64,000 bases of DNA from Saccharothrix saharensis. Its GTDB lineage: Bacteria > Actinomycetota > Actinomycetes > Mycobacteriales > Pseudonocardiaceae. A program made the position numbers and the translations under genes. How positions within the stretch are numbered: position 1 is the first letter of the stretch; every line of letters starts with the position of its first letter. The stretch lies in the NCBI RefSeq assembly GCF_006716745.1, contig NZ_VFPP01000001.1, forward strand, positions 2,542,001-2,606,000, written 5' to 3'. This document shows positions 1-8,179 of this stretch, piece after piece. The notes under the pieces were generated by a model. The model was not told the origin of the DNA, did not search any database, and was given only the letters and a program-made list of their open reading frames with translations.

Positions 1-1
1 C

Positions 2-913
2 GCGTCCTCGCCGCACCACGAGGTGATCACCGAGTCGTTCGCCGGCGCGAGCGGCACCAGCTTCCCGACGTCGGCGACGGCCGAGTTCGACCGGATCGAC
101 CTCCAGGGCTCGTGGCCGGACCGGACGTGGGCCGGTGCCGTCGTCGGCGACCTCGGTGGACGGGGCGGTGGCGCCGGGTCCGGGTTCGAGGAGACCTCCG
201 ACGGCGTCACGGTCCGCGGGTCCGGCGACATCGCGCCGGTGGTGGCCGGGCGCGGCGGCCTGGGCCGGACCGTCGAGGGCCGGCTGGTGGGCGCGTTCGC
301 CGGGTTGATCGCGGTCATCGTGGTGGCGGCGACGTTCATGACGTCGGAGTACCGGCGGGGGCTGATCCGCACCAGCCTCGCCGCGAGCCCGCGCCGCGGC
401 CGGGTGCTGGCGGCGAAGGCGGTGGTGATCGGCGCGGTCACGTTCGTCACCGGGCTGGCCGCCGCCCTGGTCGCGACACCGCTGGTGCGGGCGGTCGAGG
501 CGGGCAAGGGGTTCTACGCGTTCCCCGTGCCGACCGCGACCGAGCTGCGGGTGCTCGTCGGCACGGCGGCGCTGCTGGCGGTGGCGGCGGTGTTCAGCCT
601 GGCGGTCGGCACGGTGCTGCGGCGCAGCGCGGGCGCGGTGGCGGCGGTGATCGTGGCGATCGTGCTGCCGTACGTCCTGGCGATCGCGTCCGTGCTGCCG
701 GTCGGACCGTCGGACTGGCTGCTGCGGGTCACGCCGGCGGCCGCGTTCGCGGTGCAGCAGAGCCTGCCGGAGTACCACCAGGTCACGGCCGCCTACGCGC
801 CCGCCGACGGCTACTTCCCGTTGAGCCCGGCGGGCGGTTTCGCGGTGCTCTGCGGGTACACGGCGGTCGCGCTGGGCGTGGCGGTCCTCGTGCTGCGGCG
901 GAGGGACGCGTGA
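2..913 (+). CDS. ABC-2 type transporter permease (5'-truncated by window)
   Basis: Membrane subunit of an ABC exporter. The reading frame is open back to the first base of the window, so the true start lies upstream; 303 residues are visible. The first ~85 residues are hydrophilic, glycine-rich and probably extracytoplasmic, after an unseen first membrane segment. Then come about five hydrophobic segments (LVGAFAGLIAVIVVAATFM, a helix around AVTFVTGLAAALVATP, and three more) ending in the cytoplasmic tail RRRDA. The motif MTSEYRRGLIRTSLAASPRR between the first two visible helices is typical of ABC-2 permeases. It overlaps the next permease by 4 bases; the two probably form a heterodimer with an ATPase encoded upstream. 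Substrate unknown. Confidence 0.8.
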   Translation, partial: ASSPHHEVITESFAGASGTSFPTSATAEFDRIDLQGSWPDRTWAGAVVGDLGGRGGGAGSGFEETSDGVTVRGSGDIAPVVAGRGGLGRTVEGRLVGAFAGLIAVIVVAATFMTSEYRRGLIRTSLAASPRRGRVLAAKAVVIGAVTFVTGLAAALVATPLVRAVEAGKGFYAFPVPTATELRVLVGTAALLAVAAVFSLAVGTVLRRSAGAVAAVIVAIVLPYVLAIASVLPVGPSDWLLRVTPAAAFAVQQSLPEYHQVTAAYAPADGYFPLSPAGGFAVLCGYTAVALGVAVLVLRRRDA

Positions 914-1650
914 AGGAGGCGCTGCACGTCGAGTGGACGAAGCTGCGCACGGTGGCGGGCACGGCGTGGCTGCTGGCCGCCGTGGTGCTGCTGACCGCGG
1001 CGGCGGGGGTCGCGGCGTCGGCCGCGTGCGCCGGCACCGGGTGCGGCGACCCGGTGAAGACGAGCCTGACCGGGGTCGTGTTCGGGCAGGCCGTGGTCGC
1101 CGTGCTGGCCGTGCTCGCGGTCGGCGGCGAGTACGGCACGGGGATGATCCGGGTGACGCTGGCCGCGCTGCCGCGCCGGTCCACCGTGCTGGCGGCGAAG
1201 GCGGCCGTGGTCGGCGCGCTGGTGCTGGCGGCGGGCGCGGTGGCGGTGCTGGTGGCGGTGCCGGTCGGGCGGGTGCTCCTGGCGGACGTCGCCGACGCGC
1301 CGGTCGACGGGGTGGTGGTGCGCGCGGCCGTCGGCTCGGTGCTCTACCTGGTGCTGGTCGGGCTGCTGAGCGTCGGCGTGGCCACCGCGGTGCGGGACGC
1401 GGCGGCGGCCATCGGGCTGGTGCTGGGCCTGCTGTACCTGTTCCCGGTCGTGGCCGCGGTGGTGTCCGACCCCGACTGGGTCCGCCGGTTGCAGCGGATC
1501 AGCCCGATGACGGCGGGGCTCGCGGTGCAGGCCACCACGAACCTCGACGCGCTGTCGATCAGCCCGTGGGCGGGGCTGGGCGTGCTGGGCCTGTGGGCGG
1601 CGGGTGCGCTGCTGGTCGGCGGCGTGCTGCTGCGGCTGCGTGACGCCTAG
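910..1650 (+). CDS. ABC-2 type transporter permease
   Basis: Second membrane subunit of the same ABC exporter, 246 residues, about six membrane helices. It starts with GTG inside the stop of the preceding permease (GTGA), indicating translational coupling. The segment GGEYGTGMIRVTLAALPRRSTVLAAKA parallels the MTSEYRRGLIRTSLAASPRR segment of its neighbour, and both proteins end in an R-rich 'RDA' tail, so the pair looks like an ancient duplication. Two cysteines in the first external loop (ACAGTGC) may form a disulfide. Substrate cannot be told from sequence. Confidence 0.8.
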   Translation: MKEALHVEWTKLRTVAGTAWLLAAVVLLTAAAGVAASAACAGTGCGDPVKTSLTGVVFGQAVVAVLAVLAVGGEYGTGMIRVTLAALPRRSTVLAAKAAVVGALVLAAGAVAVLVAVPVGRVLLADVADAPVDGVVVRAAVGSVLYLVLVGLLSVGVATAVRDAAAAIGLVLGLLYLFPVVAAVVSDPDWVRRLQRISPMTAGLAVQATTNLDALSISPWAGLGVLGLWAAGALLVGGVLLRLRDA

Positions 1651-2045
1651 GGCTTCTTCGGCCTGGGCAGCAGCAGGTGCACGGCGAACCCCGCGAGGGT
1701 CGTCAGCACCACCTGGTAGAGGATCGAGAGCCGCGGGTCGCTCCCGACCGTGAACACCGCGTCCAGGCCGGTGGTCGCCACGCCGGCGAGGGTGAGCAGG
1801 CCGGTCACGTGCCAGCCGAAGAACCCGGCCGACCAGGCGACCAGGGGCCAGCGGTTGCGGTCGGGCCGGCGCAGCACCAGGTAGGTGGAGAACGCGGCGG
1901 CGGCGTTGAAGAGCACGCCGACGACCCGCATCTCGGCCAGGTCGCCGGACAGCAGCGTGGCGAGCGTCTGCGCGACCACGAGCGCGACCACCGACCAGCA
2001 CCCGGCCCGAATCTTGTCCACGGGGCGGATGCTAGCGCCGGGCAC
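1647..2045 (-). CDS. Small four-helix membrane protein, unknown function
   Basis: Predicted integral membrane protein of 132 residues with four hydrophobic stretches (about residues 14-33, 40-58, 68-88 and 105-125) and a basic C-terminus (RPKKP). No catalytic motif or known family was recognised. It converges on the upstream permease gene, the two stops overlapping by a few bases, so it is not part of that operon. It is divergent from the glycosyltransferase. Codon use is like its neighbours, supporting a real gene. Confidence 0.65.
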   Translation of the reverse strand: MPGASIRPVDKIRAGCWSVVALVVAQTLATLLSGDLAEMRVVGVLFNAAAAFSTYLVLRRPDRNRWPLVAWSAGFFGWHVTGLLTLAGVATTGLDAVFTVGSDPRLSILYQVVLTTLAGFAVHLLLPRPKKP

Positions 2046-2136
2046 CCCGATCCGGTCTCCGGGGCGTGATCACCCCCCTGTCCGGGACCTGACCGAACAC
2101 GGCGTGCGGCCGGTGGGTGATCTATAGGCTGGCCCG

Positions 2137-3252
2137 ATGCGCGTGCTGTTCACCTTCATCGGCGGGATCGGCCACTTCCGGCCTCTGGTGCCGCTCGCGT
2201 CGGCCGTGGTCGCGGCCGGGCACACCGTGGCGGTCGCGGCGGCGCCGGATCGGCACGAGGCGGTCGAGGCGGCCGGGTTCACGGCGGTCGCGGTGGGTGC
2301 GGGAGGCGCCGAGCGCGCGCAGGTCGGGCCGTTGCTCGTGCCCGACCGCGAGCGTGACGCCCAGGAGCTGCGGGACGGTTTCGCGCGGCGCGGCGCGGCC
2401 GGGCGGGTGCCGCTGTACCTGGACCTGTTCACGCGGTGGCGACCGGACGTGGTGGTGTGCGAGGAAGTCGACTTCGGCAGCGTGCTCGCGGCCGAGAAGC
2501 TCGGTCTGCCCCACGCCAACGCGCAGGTGATCGCCTCCGGCTCGTTCGTGCGGCCCGAGGTGGTCGGTGAGGCGCTGGGCGAGCTGCGCGCCGACCTCGG
2601 CCTGCCGCCCGACCCCGACCTGGTGATGCTGCGCCGGCACCTGGTGATCTCGCCGTTCCCGCCGAGCTTCCGCGACCCGGCGCACCCGCTGCCGAACACG
2701 GCGTTCCCGGTCCGGCCGCCGGTCGGGCCGGTGGGCCGGTCCGACCGGCCGACCGTCTACTTCACCCTCGGCACGGAGTTCAACACCGAGTCGGGCGACC
2801 TGTTCTCCCGCGTGCTGGCCGGGCTGGGCGACCTGCCGGTGGACGTGGTCGCGACCGTCGGCAAGCACGTCGACCCGGCGACGTTGGGCCCGCAACGGCC
2901 CGGTGTGCGCGTCGAGCGCTTCGTGCCGCAGGACGCCGTGCTGCCGCACTGCGACCTGGTGGTCTCGCACGGCGGGTCGGGCAGCGTCATCGGCGCGTTG
3001 GCGCACGGGTTGCCGACCGTGCTGCTGCCGCTGGGCGCGGACCAGCCGCAGAACGCCGAGCAGTGCGTGCGGCTGGGCGTGGGCCGGGAGCTGGACCCCG
3101 TCGCCGCCACGCCGCACGACGTGCGCACGGCGGTGGCGGAGGTGCTGGCGGACCCCGCGTACCGGCGGGCGGCCCTCCGCCTGCGGGCGGAGATGCTTGA
3201 CCTGCCCGAGCCCGCGCGGGCCGTGCCGCTGCTGGAGCGACTCGCGACCTGA
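2137..3252 (+). CDS. GT1-family (UGT/MGT-like) glycosyltransferase
   Basis: Predicted nucleotide-sugar-dependent glycosyltransferase of GT-B fold, 371 residues, close to the usual 370-420. The N-terminal acceptor domain opens with the family hallmark FIGGIGHFRPLVPLASAVVAAGH. The C-terminal donor domain carries VSHGGSGSVIGALAHGLPTVLLPLGADQPQNAEQC (around residues 275-310), the HGG and 'DQ' signature of macrolide/UGT-type enzymes. Acceptor unknown; these enzymes often glycosylate macrolides, flavonoids or other hydrophobic natural products, in biosynthesis or self-protection. It stands alone between a divergent membrane protein and a convergent response regulator. A TATAGG hexamer 13-18 bases before the ATG may be its -10 element; no clear Shine-Dalgarno is present. 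Confidence 0.87.
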   Translation: MRVLFTFIGGIGHFRPLVPLASAVVAAGHTVAVAAAPDRHEAVEAAGFTAVAVGAGGAERAQVGPLLVPDRERDAQELRDGFARRGAAGRVPLYLDLFTRWRPDVVVCEEVDFGSVLAAEKLGLPHANAQVIASGSFVRPEVVGEALGELRADLGLPPDPDLVMLRRHLVISPFPPSFRDPAHPLPNTAFPVRPPVGPVGRSDRPTVYFTLGTEFNTESGDLFSRVLAGLGDLPVDVVATVGKHVDPATLGPQRPGVRVERFVPQDAVLPHCDLVVSHGGSGSVIGALAHGLPTVLLPLGADQPQNAEQCVRLGVGRELDPVAATPHDVRTAVAEVLADPAYRRAALRLRAEMLDLPEPARAVPLLERLAT

Positions 3253-3936
3253 CTACCCGTCGCGCTCGCGGTGGGCCGTCGGCACGATCAGGCCGGTCTC
3301 GTAGGCGACCACGACGGCCTGCGCGCGGCTGGACAGGCCGAGCTTGCCCATGGTGCGCTTGACGTGCGTCTTCACCGTCGCCTCGCTGAGCACCAGGCGT
3401 TGGGCGATCTGGCCGTTGGTCAGCCCGTTGCCGACCAGGCGCAGCACCTCGGTCTCCCGCGCGGTCAGCGCCGCGAGCTGCGGCGCGCCGACGGCGGTGG
3501 CCCGGTGGTGCTGGGCGTAGGTCTCGATCAGCCGGTGCGTGATGTGCGGCGCGACCAGGATGTCCCCCGCGTGGATGGTGCGGACGGCGGAGATGATCCG
3601 GTCCGGCGGGGTGTCCTTGACCAGGAACCCGGACGCGCCCTCGCCCAGCGCGGTGTAGACGTACTCGGGCAGGTCGAACGTGGTCAGCACGATGATCCGG
3701 GGCGGCTCGTCCCGGTGCGCGGCGAGGATCTCGCGGGTGGCCCCGATGCCGTCCAGCACGGGCATCCGGATGTCCATCAGGATCACGTCGGGCGAGGTCC
3801 GCGCCGCCGCCGCCACGGCCTGCTCACCGTCGGCGGCCTCGCCCACCACCTCGAAGCCCGGCGCGGCGGTGAACAGGGCGACCAGGCCCGCGCGGATGAG
3901 CGCCTGGTCGTCGGCCACGAGCACGCGGATGGTCAC
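3253..3936 (-). CDS. NarL/FixJ-family response regulator
   Basis: Two-component response regulator, 227 residues. The receiver domain spans residues 1-120 with acidic pocket D9/D10, phosphoacceptor D55 (VILMDIRMPVLDG) and conserved lysine (FLVKDTPPD). A LuxR-type helix-turn-helix fills the C-terminus (LTARETEVLRLVGNGLTNGQIAQRLVLSEATVKTHVKRTMGKL). The gene overlaps the upstream histidine kinase gene by 4 bases, so the two are cotranscribed and surely partners. A likely target is the divergent serine hydrolase gene or the pair's own promoter, where an 18-base inverted repeat lies. Confidence 0.93.
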   Translation of the reverse strand: MTIRVLVADDQALIRAGLVALFTAAPGFEVVGEAADGEQAVAAAARTSPDVILMDIRMPVLDGIGATREILAAHRDEPPRIIVLTTFDLPEYVYTALGEGASGFLVKDTPPDRIISAVRTIHAGDILVAPHITHRLIETYAQHHRATAVGAPQLAALTARETEVLRLVGNGLTNGQIAQRLVLSEATVKTHVKRTMGKLGLSSRAQAVVVAYETGLIVPTAHRERDG

Positions 3937-5078
3937 CTCGCCGCCACCTCGCCCATCGGCAGCCGCAGCACCACGCCGAACCCGCCGCCGGCGGTCGGTC
4001 CGGCGGTGAGCACGCCCCCGTACAGCTCGGCGCGCTCACGCATGCCGCGGATGCCGTGCGCCTGGTGGTCCGGGTCGCCCGGCCGCGCCGCCCGGCCGTC
4101 GTCGGTCACCTTGACCACCAGGGTCTGCTCCCCGTAGTCCACGTCGATCCGCGCCCGCGCCGGCCCGGCGTGCTTGAGCACGTTGGTCAACGACTCCTGC
4201 ACCACCCGGTACGCGCACAGGTCCGGCCCCGGCTGGAGCTCGCGCGTTACGCCGGTGACCACCACGTCGACCGGCAGCCCCGCGCCGCGGGCCCGTTCGA
4301 CCAGCCCGTCCAGCGCCGACAGGCCGGGTTGCGGCCGGTAGTCGTCGTCCGGGTCCACCCGCAGCACGTCCAGCAGGCGCCGCATCTCGGTCAACGCCTC
4401 GCGGCTCGTGTCGCCGACCGTGGTGATCGCCCGGCGCGCCGTCGCCAGGTCGGTGTCCAGCACGTACTGCGCCACGCCGGCCTGCAACGAGATCACCGAC
4501 ATGTGGTGGGCGACGATGTCGTGCAGCTCCCGCGCGATGCGCACCCGCTCGTCCGCGACCGCCCGCGCGGCCTGCTCGGCCAGCCGCTCGGCCCGGTGCG
4601 CCCACCGCCGCGTGCCCTCACCGAGCATCCACGCGCCGACCACGACCACCACCGACTGCGCCACCTCCGACCACGCGCCCACGGCGACCCGCAGGAACGC
4701 CAGGACCACGACCACCGTCGTCACCCCGAACACGACCGCGGCCACCAGCCGGGTCCGCAGGGTGGCCACGGTGAACATGCCGATCAGCACGCCGACGCCC
4801 CCGCTGGGCAGGCCGCCGAACTCCAGCAGGCTGTAGGCCGCCAGCGCGCCCAGCATGACCGCCATCGTGAGCACGGGCGCGAGCTGGCGCAGGGCGATCG
4901 GCACGACGGTGAGCGCGGCCAGCACGTGCGCCGCCCAGTTGTGCGCACCGCTCTGGTCCACCGCGGTCGCCACGGTCAACGTGGTCAGCACCGCCGCGAG
5001 CAGCAGGTCCAACCGGATCGGCTTGAGTGTCGCCAGCACCAGCCCAAGGTAGTGGCGCGACCCGTCCGCCGTCGCCAC
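3933..5078 (-). CDS. DesK/NarX-type sensor histidine kinase
   Basis: Membrane sensor kinase paired with the overlapping response regulator. About four to five hydrophobic helices in the N-terminal half are followed by a short coiled linker, a HisKA_3 dimerisation box with the phosphorylated histidine in ERVRIARELHDIVAHHMSV, and a HATPase domain (N-box YRVVQESLTNVLKHAG, G-box HGIRGMRERAELYGG). The frame is open up to a GTG at 5150, but starting there would leave 24 bases to the divergent gene and put a perfect inverted repeat inside the coding region. I prefer the GTG at 5078 (381 residues); the start is uncertain. No substrate-binding extracellular domain is seen, so the signal may be sensed in the membrane. 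Confidence 0.88.
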   Translation of the reverse strand: MATADGSRHYLGLVLATLKPIRLDLLLAAVLTTLTVATAVDQSGAHNWAAHVLAALTVVPIALRQLAPVLTMAVMLGALAAYSLLEFGGLPSGGVGVLIGMFTVATLRTRLVAAVVFGVTTVVVVLAFLRVAVGAWSEVAQSVVVVVGAWMLGEGTRRWAHRAERLAEQAARAVADERVRIARELHDIVAHHMSVISLQAGVAQYVLDTDLATARRAITTVGDTSREALTEMRRLLDVLRVDPDDDYRPQPGLSALDGLVERARGAGLPVDVVVTGVTRELQPGPDLCAYRVVQESLTNVLKHAGPARARIDVDYGEQTLVVKVTDDGRAARPGDPDHQAHGIRGMRERAELYGGVLTAGPTAGGGFGVVLRLPMGEVAAR

Positions 5079-5097
5079 CCCGCGGGCGGATTCCGCG

Positions 5098-5115
5098 CTA
5101 CCCCCACGGGGGTAG
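5098..5115. promoter_or_regulatory. 18-bp inverted repeat between divergent kinase and hydrolase genes
   Basis: CTACCCCCACGGGGGTAG has perfect 8-base arms around AC. It lies about 20 bases before the preferred start of the kinase gene and 60 before the serine hydrolase, so it could control both. The G-tract arms look like copper-repressor (CsoR-type) operators, but no copper gene is nearby; a site for the adjacent response regulator is the simpler reading. Confidence 0.5.
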
Positions 5116-5174
5116 GACGGGATGCCATCACAGGGCGACGACGCGAGCACCGCGCGTGCCTACGGTTCGGTGAC

Positions 5175-6365
5175 ATGAAACGACTTCCTGCGGCCGTGGT
5201 GATCGCGGCGCTGACCCTGACCACGGCGGGCACGGCCCACGCCGAGCACCGCACCGACACCAGGACCCTCCAGCGGCACGCCGACGCGTTGCTCGTGCAG
5301 GGTGCACCGGGTGTGCTGGTCGAAGTGGACACACCACGCGGCGACGTGCGGGTGCGCAGCGGTTACGGCGACGTGGACCGGCGGACCCCCGTGCCGTGGC
5401 AGGCGAAGTTCCGCATCGGCAGCTACACCAAGACGTTCGTCGCCGCGACCGTGCTGCAACTGGTCGGCGAGGGCCGGCTGTCCCTCGAGGACACCGTCGA
5501 GGAGTGGCTGCCCGGTGTCGTCGCGGGCAACGGCAACGACGGTTCGAAGATCACCGTGCGGAACCTGTTGCAGCACACCGGCGGCCTCTACAACTACGTC
5601 GGCAAGATGCCGGAGCTGTTCCTGGAGCGGGAGTTCCCGAACGTCCGGTACCGGACCTACCAGCCGGAGCAGCTCGTGGCGCTGGCGATGCGGGAGAAGC
5701 CCGACTTCGCGCCGAACGAGCAGTGGCGCTACTCCAACACCGGCTACATCCTGGCCGGGATGATCATCGAACGCGTCACCGGCAACACCTGGCAGCACGA
5801 GGTGCGCGCCCGCATCGTGCGCCCCCTGGGCCTGCGCGACACCACCCTGCCCGGCACGTCGCCGTTCCTGCCGCGTCCCCATGCCACGGCCTACGAGCGG
5901 TTCCCGGAGAAGGGCCTGGAGGCCGACCCGAACGACCCGCGGTACGGCCGGGCGCTCGACGTGACGCAGTACAACCCGTCGTGGGGCGGGGCGGCCGGTG
6001 ACATGATCAGCACCACCGAGGACGGCAACAAGTTCCTCAAGGCGCTGTTCGGCGGCAAGGTGCTGCGGCCGGCGCAGCTCGCCGAGATGACGAAGACGGT
6101 GCGCGCGCCCGACCTGGACGGCGGCTGGCCGGGCGCCGAGTACGGCCTGGGGATCATGTTCATCCCCAGCTCGTGCGGCGGCTACTGGTCGCACGGCGGC
6201 GACATCCCGGGTTTCCGGACCCGCAACGGCGTGACGCCGGACGGCAAGCGCAGCGTGATGGTGTCGATCAACACCGACTCGATGGTGCCCGAGCCCGGCG
6301 CGCCCAAGCCGGTCCGGGAGGTCACCGCGGACCTGGTCGAGCACGCGCTCTGCGGCGTGCGGTGA
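5175..6365 (+). CDS. Secreted serine hydrolase, class C beta-lactamase / D,D-peptidase fold
   Basis: Exported serine hydrolase of the beta-lactamase family (Pfam Beta-lactamase), 396 residues. Residues 1-23 form a Sec signal peptide ending AHA. The three family motifs are present: S83-Y-T-K86 (SxxK nucleophile), Y186-S-N188 (YxN) and H340-G-G (replacing KTG). LLQHTGGL, typical of the D-alanyl-D-alanine carboxypeptidase / esterase branch, follows at residues 131-138. Probably cleaves a peptidoglycan-like peptide or ester in the cell envelope; true beta-lactamase activity is unproven. Divergent from a two-component pair that may control it and convergent with a second response regulator. Confidence 0.88.
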   Translation: MKRLPAAVVIAALTLTTAGTAHAEHRTDTRTLQRHADALLVQGAPGVLVEVDTPRGDVRVRSGYGDVDRRTPVPWQAKFRIGSYTKTFVAATVLQLVGEGRLSLEDTVEEWLPGVVAGNGNDGSKITVRNLLQHTGGLYNYVGKMPELFLEREFPNVRYRTYQPEQLVALAMREKPDFAPNEQWRYSNTGYILAGMIIERVTGNTWQHEVRARIVRPLGLRDTTLPGTSPFLPRPHATAYERFPEKGLEADPNDPRYGRALDVTQYNPSWGGAAGDMISTTEDGNKFLKALFGGKVLRPAQLAEMTKTVRAPDLDGGWPGAEYGLGIMFIPSSCGGYWSHGGDIPGFRTRNGVTPDGKRSVMVSINTDSMVPEPGAPKPVREVTADLVEHALCGVR

Positions 6366-6373
6366 TCTTCCGC

Positions 6374-6406
6374 GGCGGTAGGGCGTCCCGGTGGCGCCCT
6401 ACCGCC
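6374..6406. terminator. Hairpin terminator between convergent genes
   Basis: A 12-bp perfect stem (GGCGGTAGGGCG paired with CGCCCTACCGCC) with a 9-base loop sits just after the hydrolase stop and overlaps the stop of the facing response regulator gene. There is no long U-run, so it is a GC-type hairpin that could serve both directions. Confidence 0.6.
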
Positions 6407-7031
6407 CGGCCGCGTCCCGGACCAGCAGGGCCGCCTCGACCCGGTTGCGGCAGCCCAGCTTGGCCAGGGCGCGGCTCACGTACGTCTTGATGGTGGCCTC
6501 GCTCAGGTGCACGCGGCGGCCCACCTCGGCGTTCGACAGCCCTTCGGCAAGCAGGGCGACGATGTCGGACTCGCGGGGTGTGAGCGCGGCCAGCCGGCGT
6601 GCGGCGTCCTCGTGACGCCCGTCGCGGACCGCGACCATCCCGAGCACGTGCCGCGCCACGGCGGGCGACAGGTACGCCTCACCGGCGTGCACCGCCCGAA
6701 CGGCCCGGATCAGCTCGTCCGGCGCGCAGTTCTTCAGCACGAACCCGTCGACACCCTGCCGCATCGCCCGGCGCACGTTCACCTCGTCGCCGAACGCGGT
6801 CAGCACCACCACCCGGGGTCCGCTCATCGCGGCTGCGGCGGCCAGGCCGTCCAGCACCGGCATGGCGAGGTCGAGCAACGCCACGTCCACGCGGTGGCGA
6901 CGGGCGGCGTCCACGGCTTCCCGCCCGTCCGCGGCCACCGCGACCACGTCGAGGTCGTCCACCGATCCCAGCACCGCCCGGATGCCCGCGGTGATCAGCG
7001 GTTCGTCGTCGGCGATCAACACCTTGATCAC
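6399..7031 (-). CDS. NarL/FixJ-family response regulator
   Basis: Two-component response regulator of 210 residues starting with GTG. Receiver domain with acidic residues D8/D9/E10, phosphoacceptor D54 (VALLDLAMPVLDG) and lysine in GFVLKNCAPDEL. The C-terminal LuxR helix-turn-helix reads LTPRESDIVALLAEGLSNAEVGRRVHLSEATIKTYVSRAL. It overlaps its partner kinase gene by 4 bases. This is the second of three such pairs in the window, and again a secreted hydrolase gene lies divergent from the pair, a likely target. Confidence 0.92.
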   Translation of the reverse strand: MIKVLIADDEPLITAGIRAVLGSVDDLDVVAVAADGREAVDAARRHRVDVALLDLAMPVLDGLAAAAAMSGPRVVVLTAFGDEVNVRRAMRQGVDGFVLKNCAPDELIRAVRAVHAGEAYLSPAVARHVLGMVAVRDGRHEDAARRLAALTPRESDIVALLAEGLSNAEVGRRVHLSEATIKTYVSRALAKLGCRNRVEAALLVRDAAGR

Positions 7032-8089
7032 GCGGCGGCCCCCACCCGGTCCACCGCGACCGGCAGCATCGCGACCACCCGGAACCCGTCCGCCTCCGCG
7101 CGCACGCGCAGCAGCCCGCCGGCCGCCCGAACCCGTTCGGCCAGCCCGGTCAACCCGGTTCCACCGGCGGTCCGCACCCCCGCGCCGCTCGCGTCGGCCA
7201 CACCGGTCGGTGGGGCCGGCTTCGCCGCACCGGTCGGCGCGGTCGGGTCGGTCGGGTTGGTCACGCCGACCAGCAGTGCGTCGGGCTGCCAGGCCAGCGA
7301 CACGACGACCGGGCGGCCGGGTGCGTGCCGCGCGGCGTTGGTCAGGCCTTCCTGCACGACCCGGTAGGCGGCGTGGCCCGCGTCCCGCGTGATCGGCCTG
7401 ACCTCGCCCGACCGCTCGACCGTCACCGCGACACCGGCCCGGCGGAAGTCGGCCACCAGCCCGTCCACCCCGGCCAAGCCCGGCTCGTCGCGCAGGGCGG
7501 CCACGACGGCGTGCAGCTCGTCCACGGCGGTGCGGGCGGCGTGGGCGAGGTCGCGGGCCGCCGGGCGTTGGTCCGCCGGCAGCGGTGCCACCTCCAGGGC
7601 CGCGGCCTGCACCGACACCAGGCTGAGCCACCGGCCGAGCGAGTCGTGCATGTCCACCGCGATGCGCAGCCGTTCCCCCGTCCGCGCCAGCTCGGCCTGC
7701 CGGGTGGAGTGCACCCCGGCGGCCAGCGGCAACGCCACCAGCAGCGCCACCCGGGCCAGCGTGGGCCACGGGTCGGTCCCGAGCCGTGGCGTCAGGACGA
7801 GCGACAACACCGGGTAGGTGACCGCGGCGGCGGCGACCCAGGCCAGCTCACGACGGGATCCCACGCGTCGTCCGGTCTGGAAGCTCGTGCACGCCAGCAG
7901 CGCCAGCGAACCGCCCGTCACCAACGCCATCCCCACCGCCGCCGGGAACGCCACGAGCGGCCGGCGCGCGGCCAGGGCCAGGACCGCCGCCGTCACCGCG
8001 GCCACGACCCCCAGTCCCCCCACGCCGCTCAGCCACGCCGACCCGGTGTCGGCCACCACCACCGCGAGCAGCAGCGCAGTCCTCGCCAT
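7028..8089 (-). CDS. DesK/NarX-type sensor histidine kinase
   Basis: Membrane histidine kinase, 353 residues from the ATG at 8089, chosen because AGGGTGG precedes it at about 7 bases; an in-frame ATG 18 bases further up is possible. Four or five hydrophobic helices occupy residues 1-125. The H-box LRIAVDMHDSLGRWLS holds H148, and the N-box is YRVVQEGLTNAARHAP. Before the G-box (GTGLTGLAERV) comes an unusual ~25-residue proline/threonine/alanine-rich insertion (TDPTAPTGAAKPAPPTG onward) in the ATP-lid region, encoded by locally repetitive GGTCGG tracts. Partner of the overlapping response regulator. Confidence 0.88.
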   Translation of the reverse strand: MARTALLLAVVVADTGSAWLSGVGGLGVVAAVTAAVLALAARRPLVAFPAAVGMALVTGGSLALLACTSFQTGRRVGSRRELAWVAAAAVTYPVLSLVLTPRLGTDPWPTLARVALLVALPLAAGVHSTRQAELARTGERLRIAVDMHDSLGRWLSLVSVQAAALEVAPLPADQRPAARDLAHAARTAVDELHAVVAALRDEPGLAGVDGLVADFRRAGVAVTVERSGEVRPITRDAGHAAYRVVQEGLTNAARHAPGRPVVVSLAWQPDALLVGVTNPTDPTAPTGAAKPAPPTGVADASGAGVRTAGGTGLTGLAERVRAAGGLLRVRAEADGFRVVAMLPVAVDRVGAAA

Positions 8090-8179
8090 GGTCGCCACCC
8101 TAGCCATCCACTTTGGTGGACAGCCCGAGCGACGATCGCGAACAGCGCCCGGCCACCGCGACTCCCTAGCGTGGGTCGG

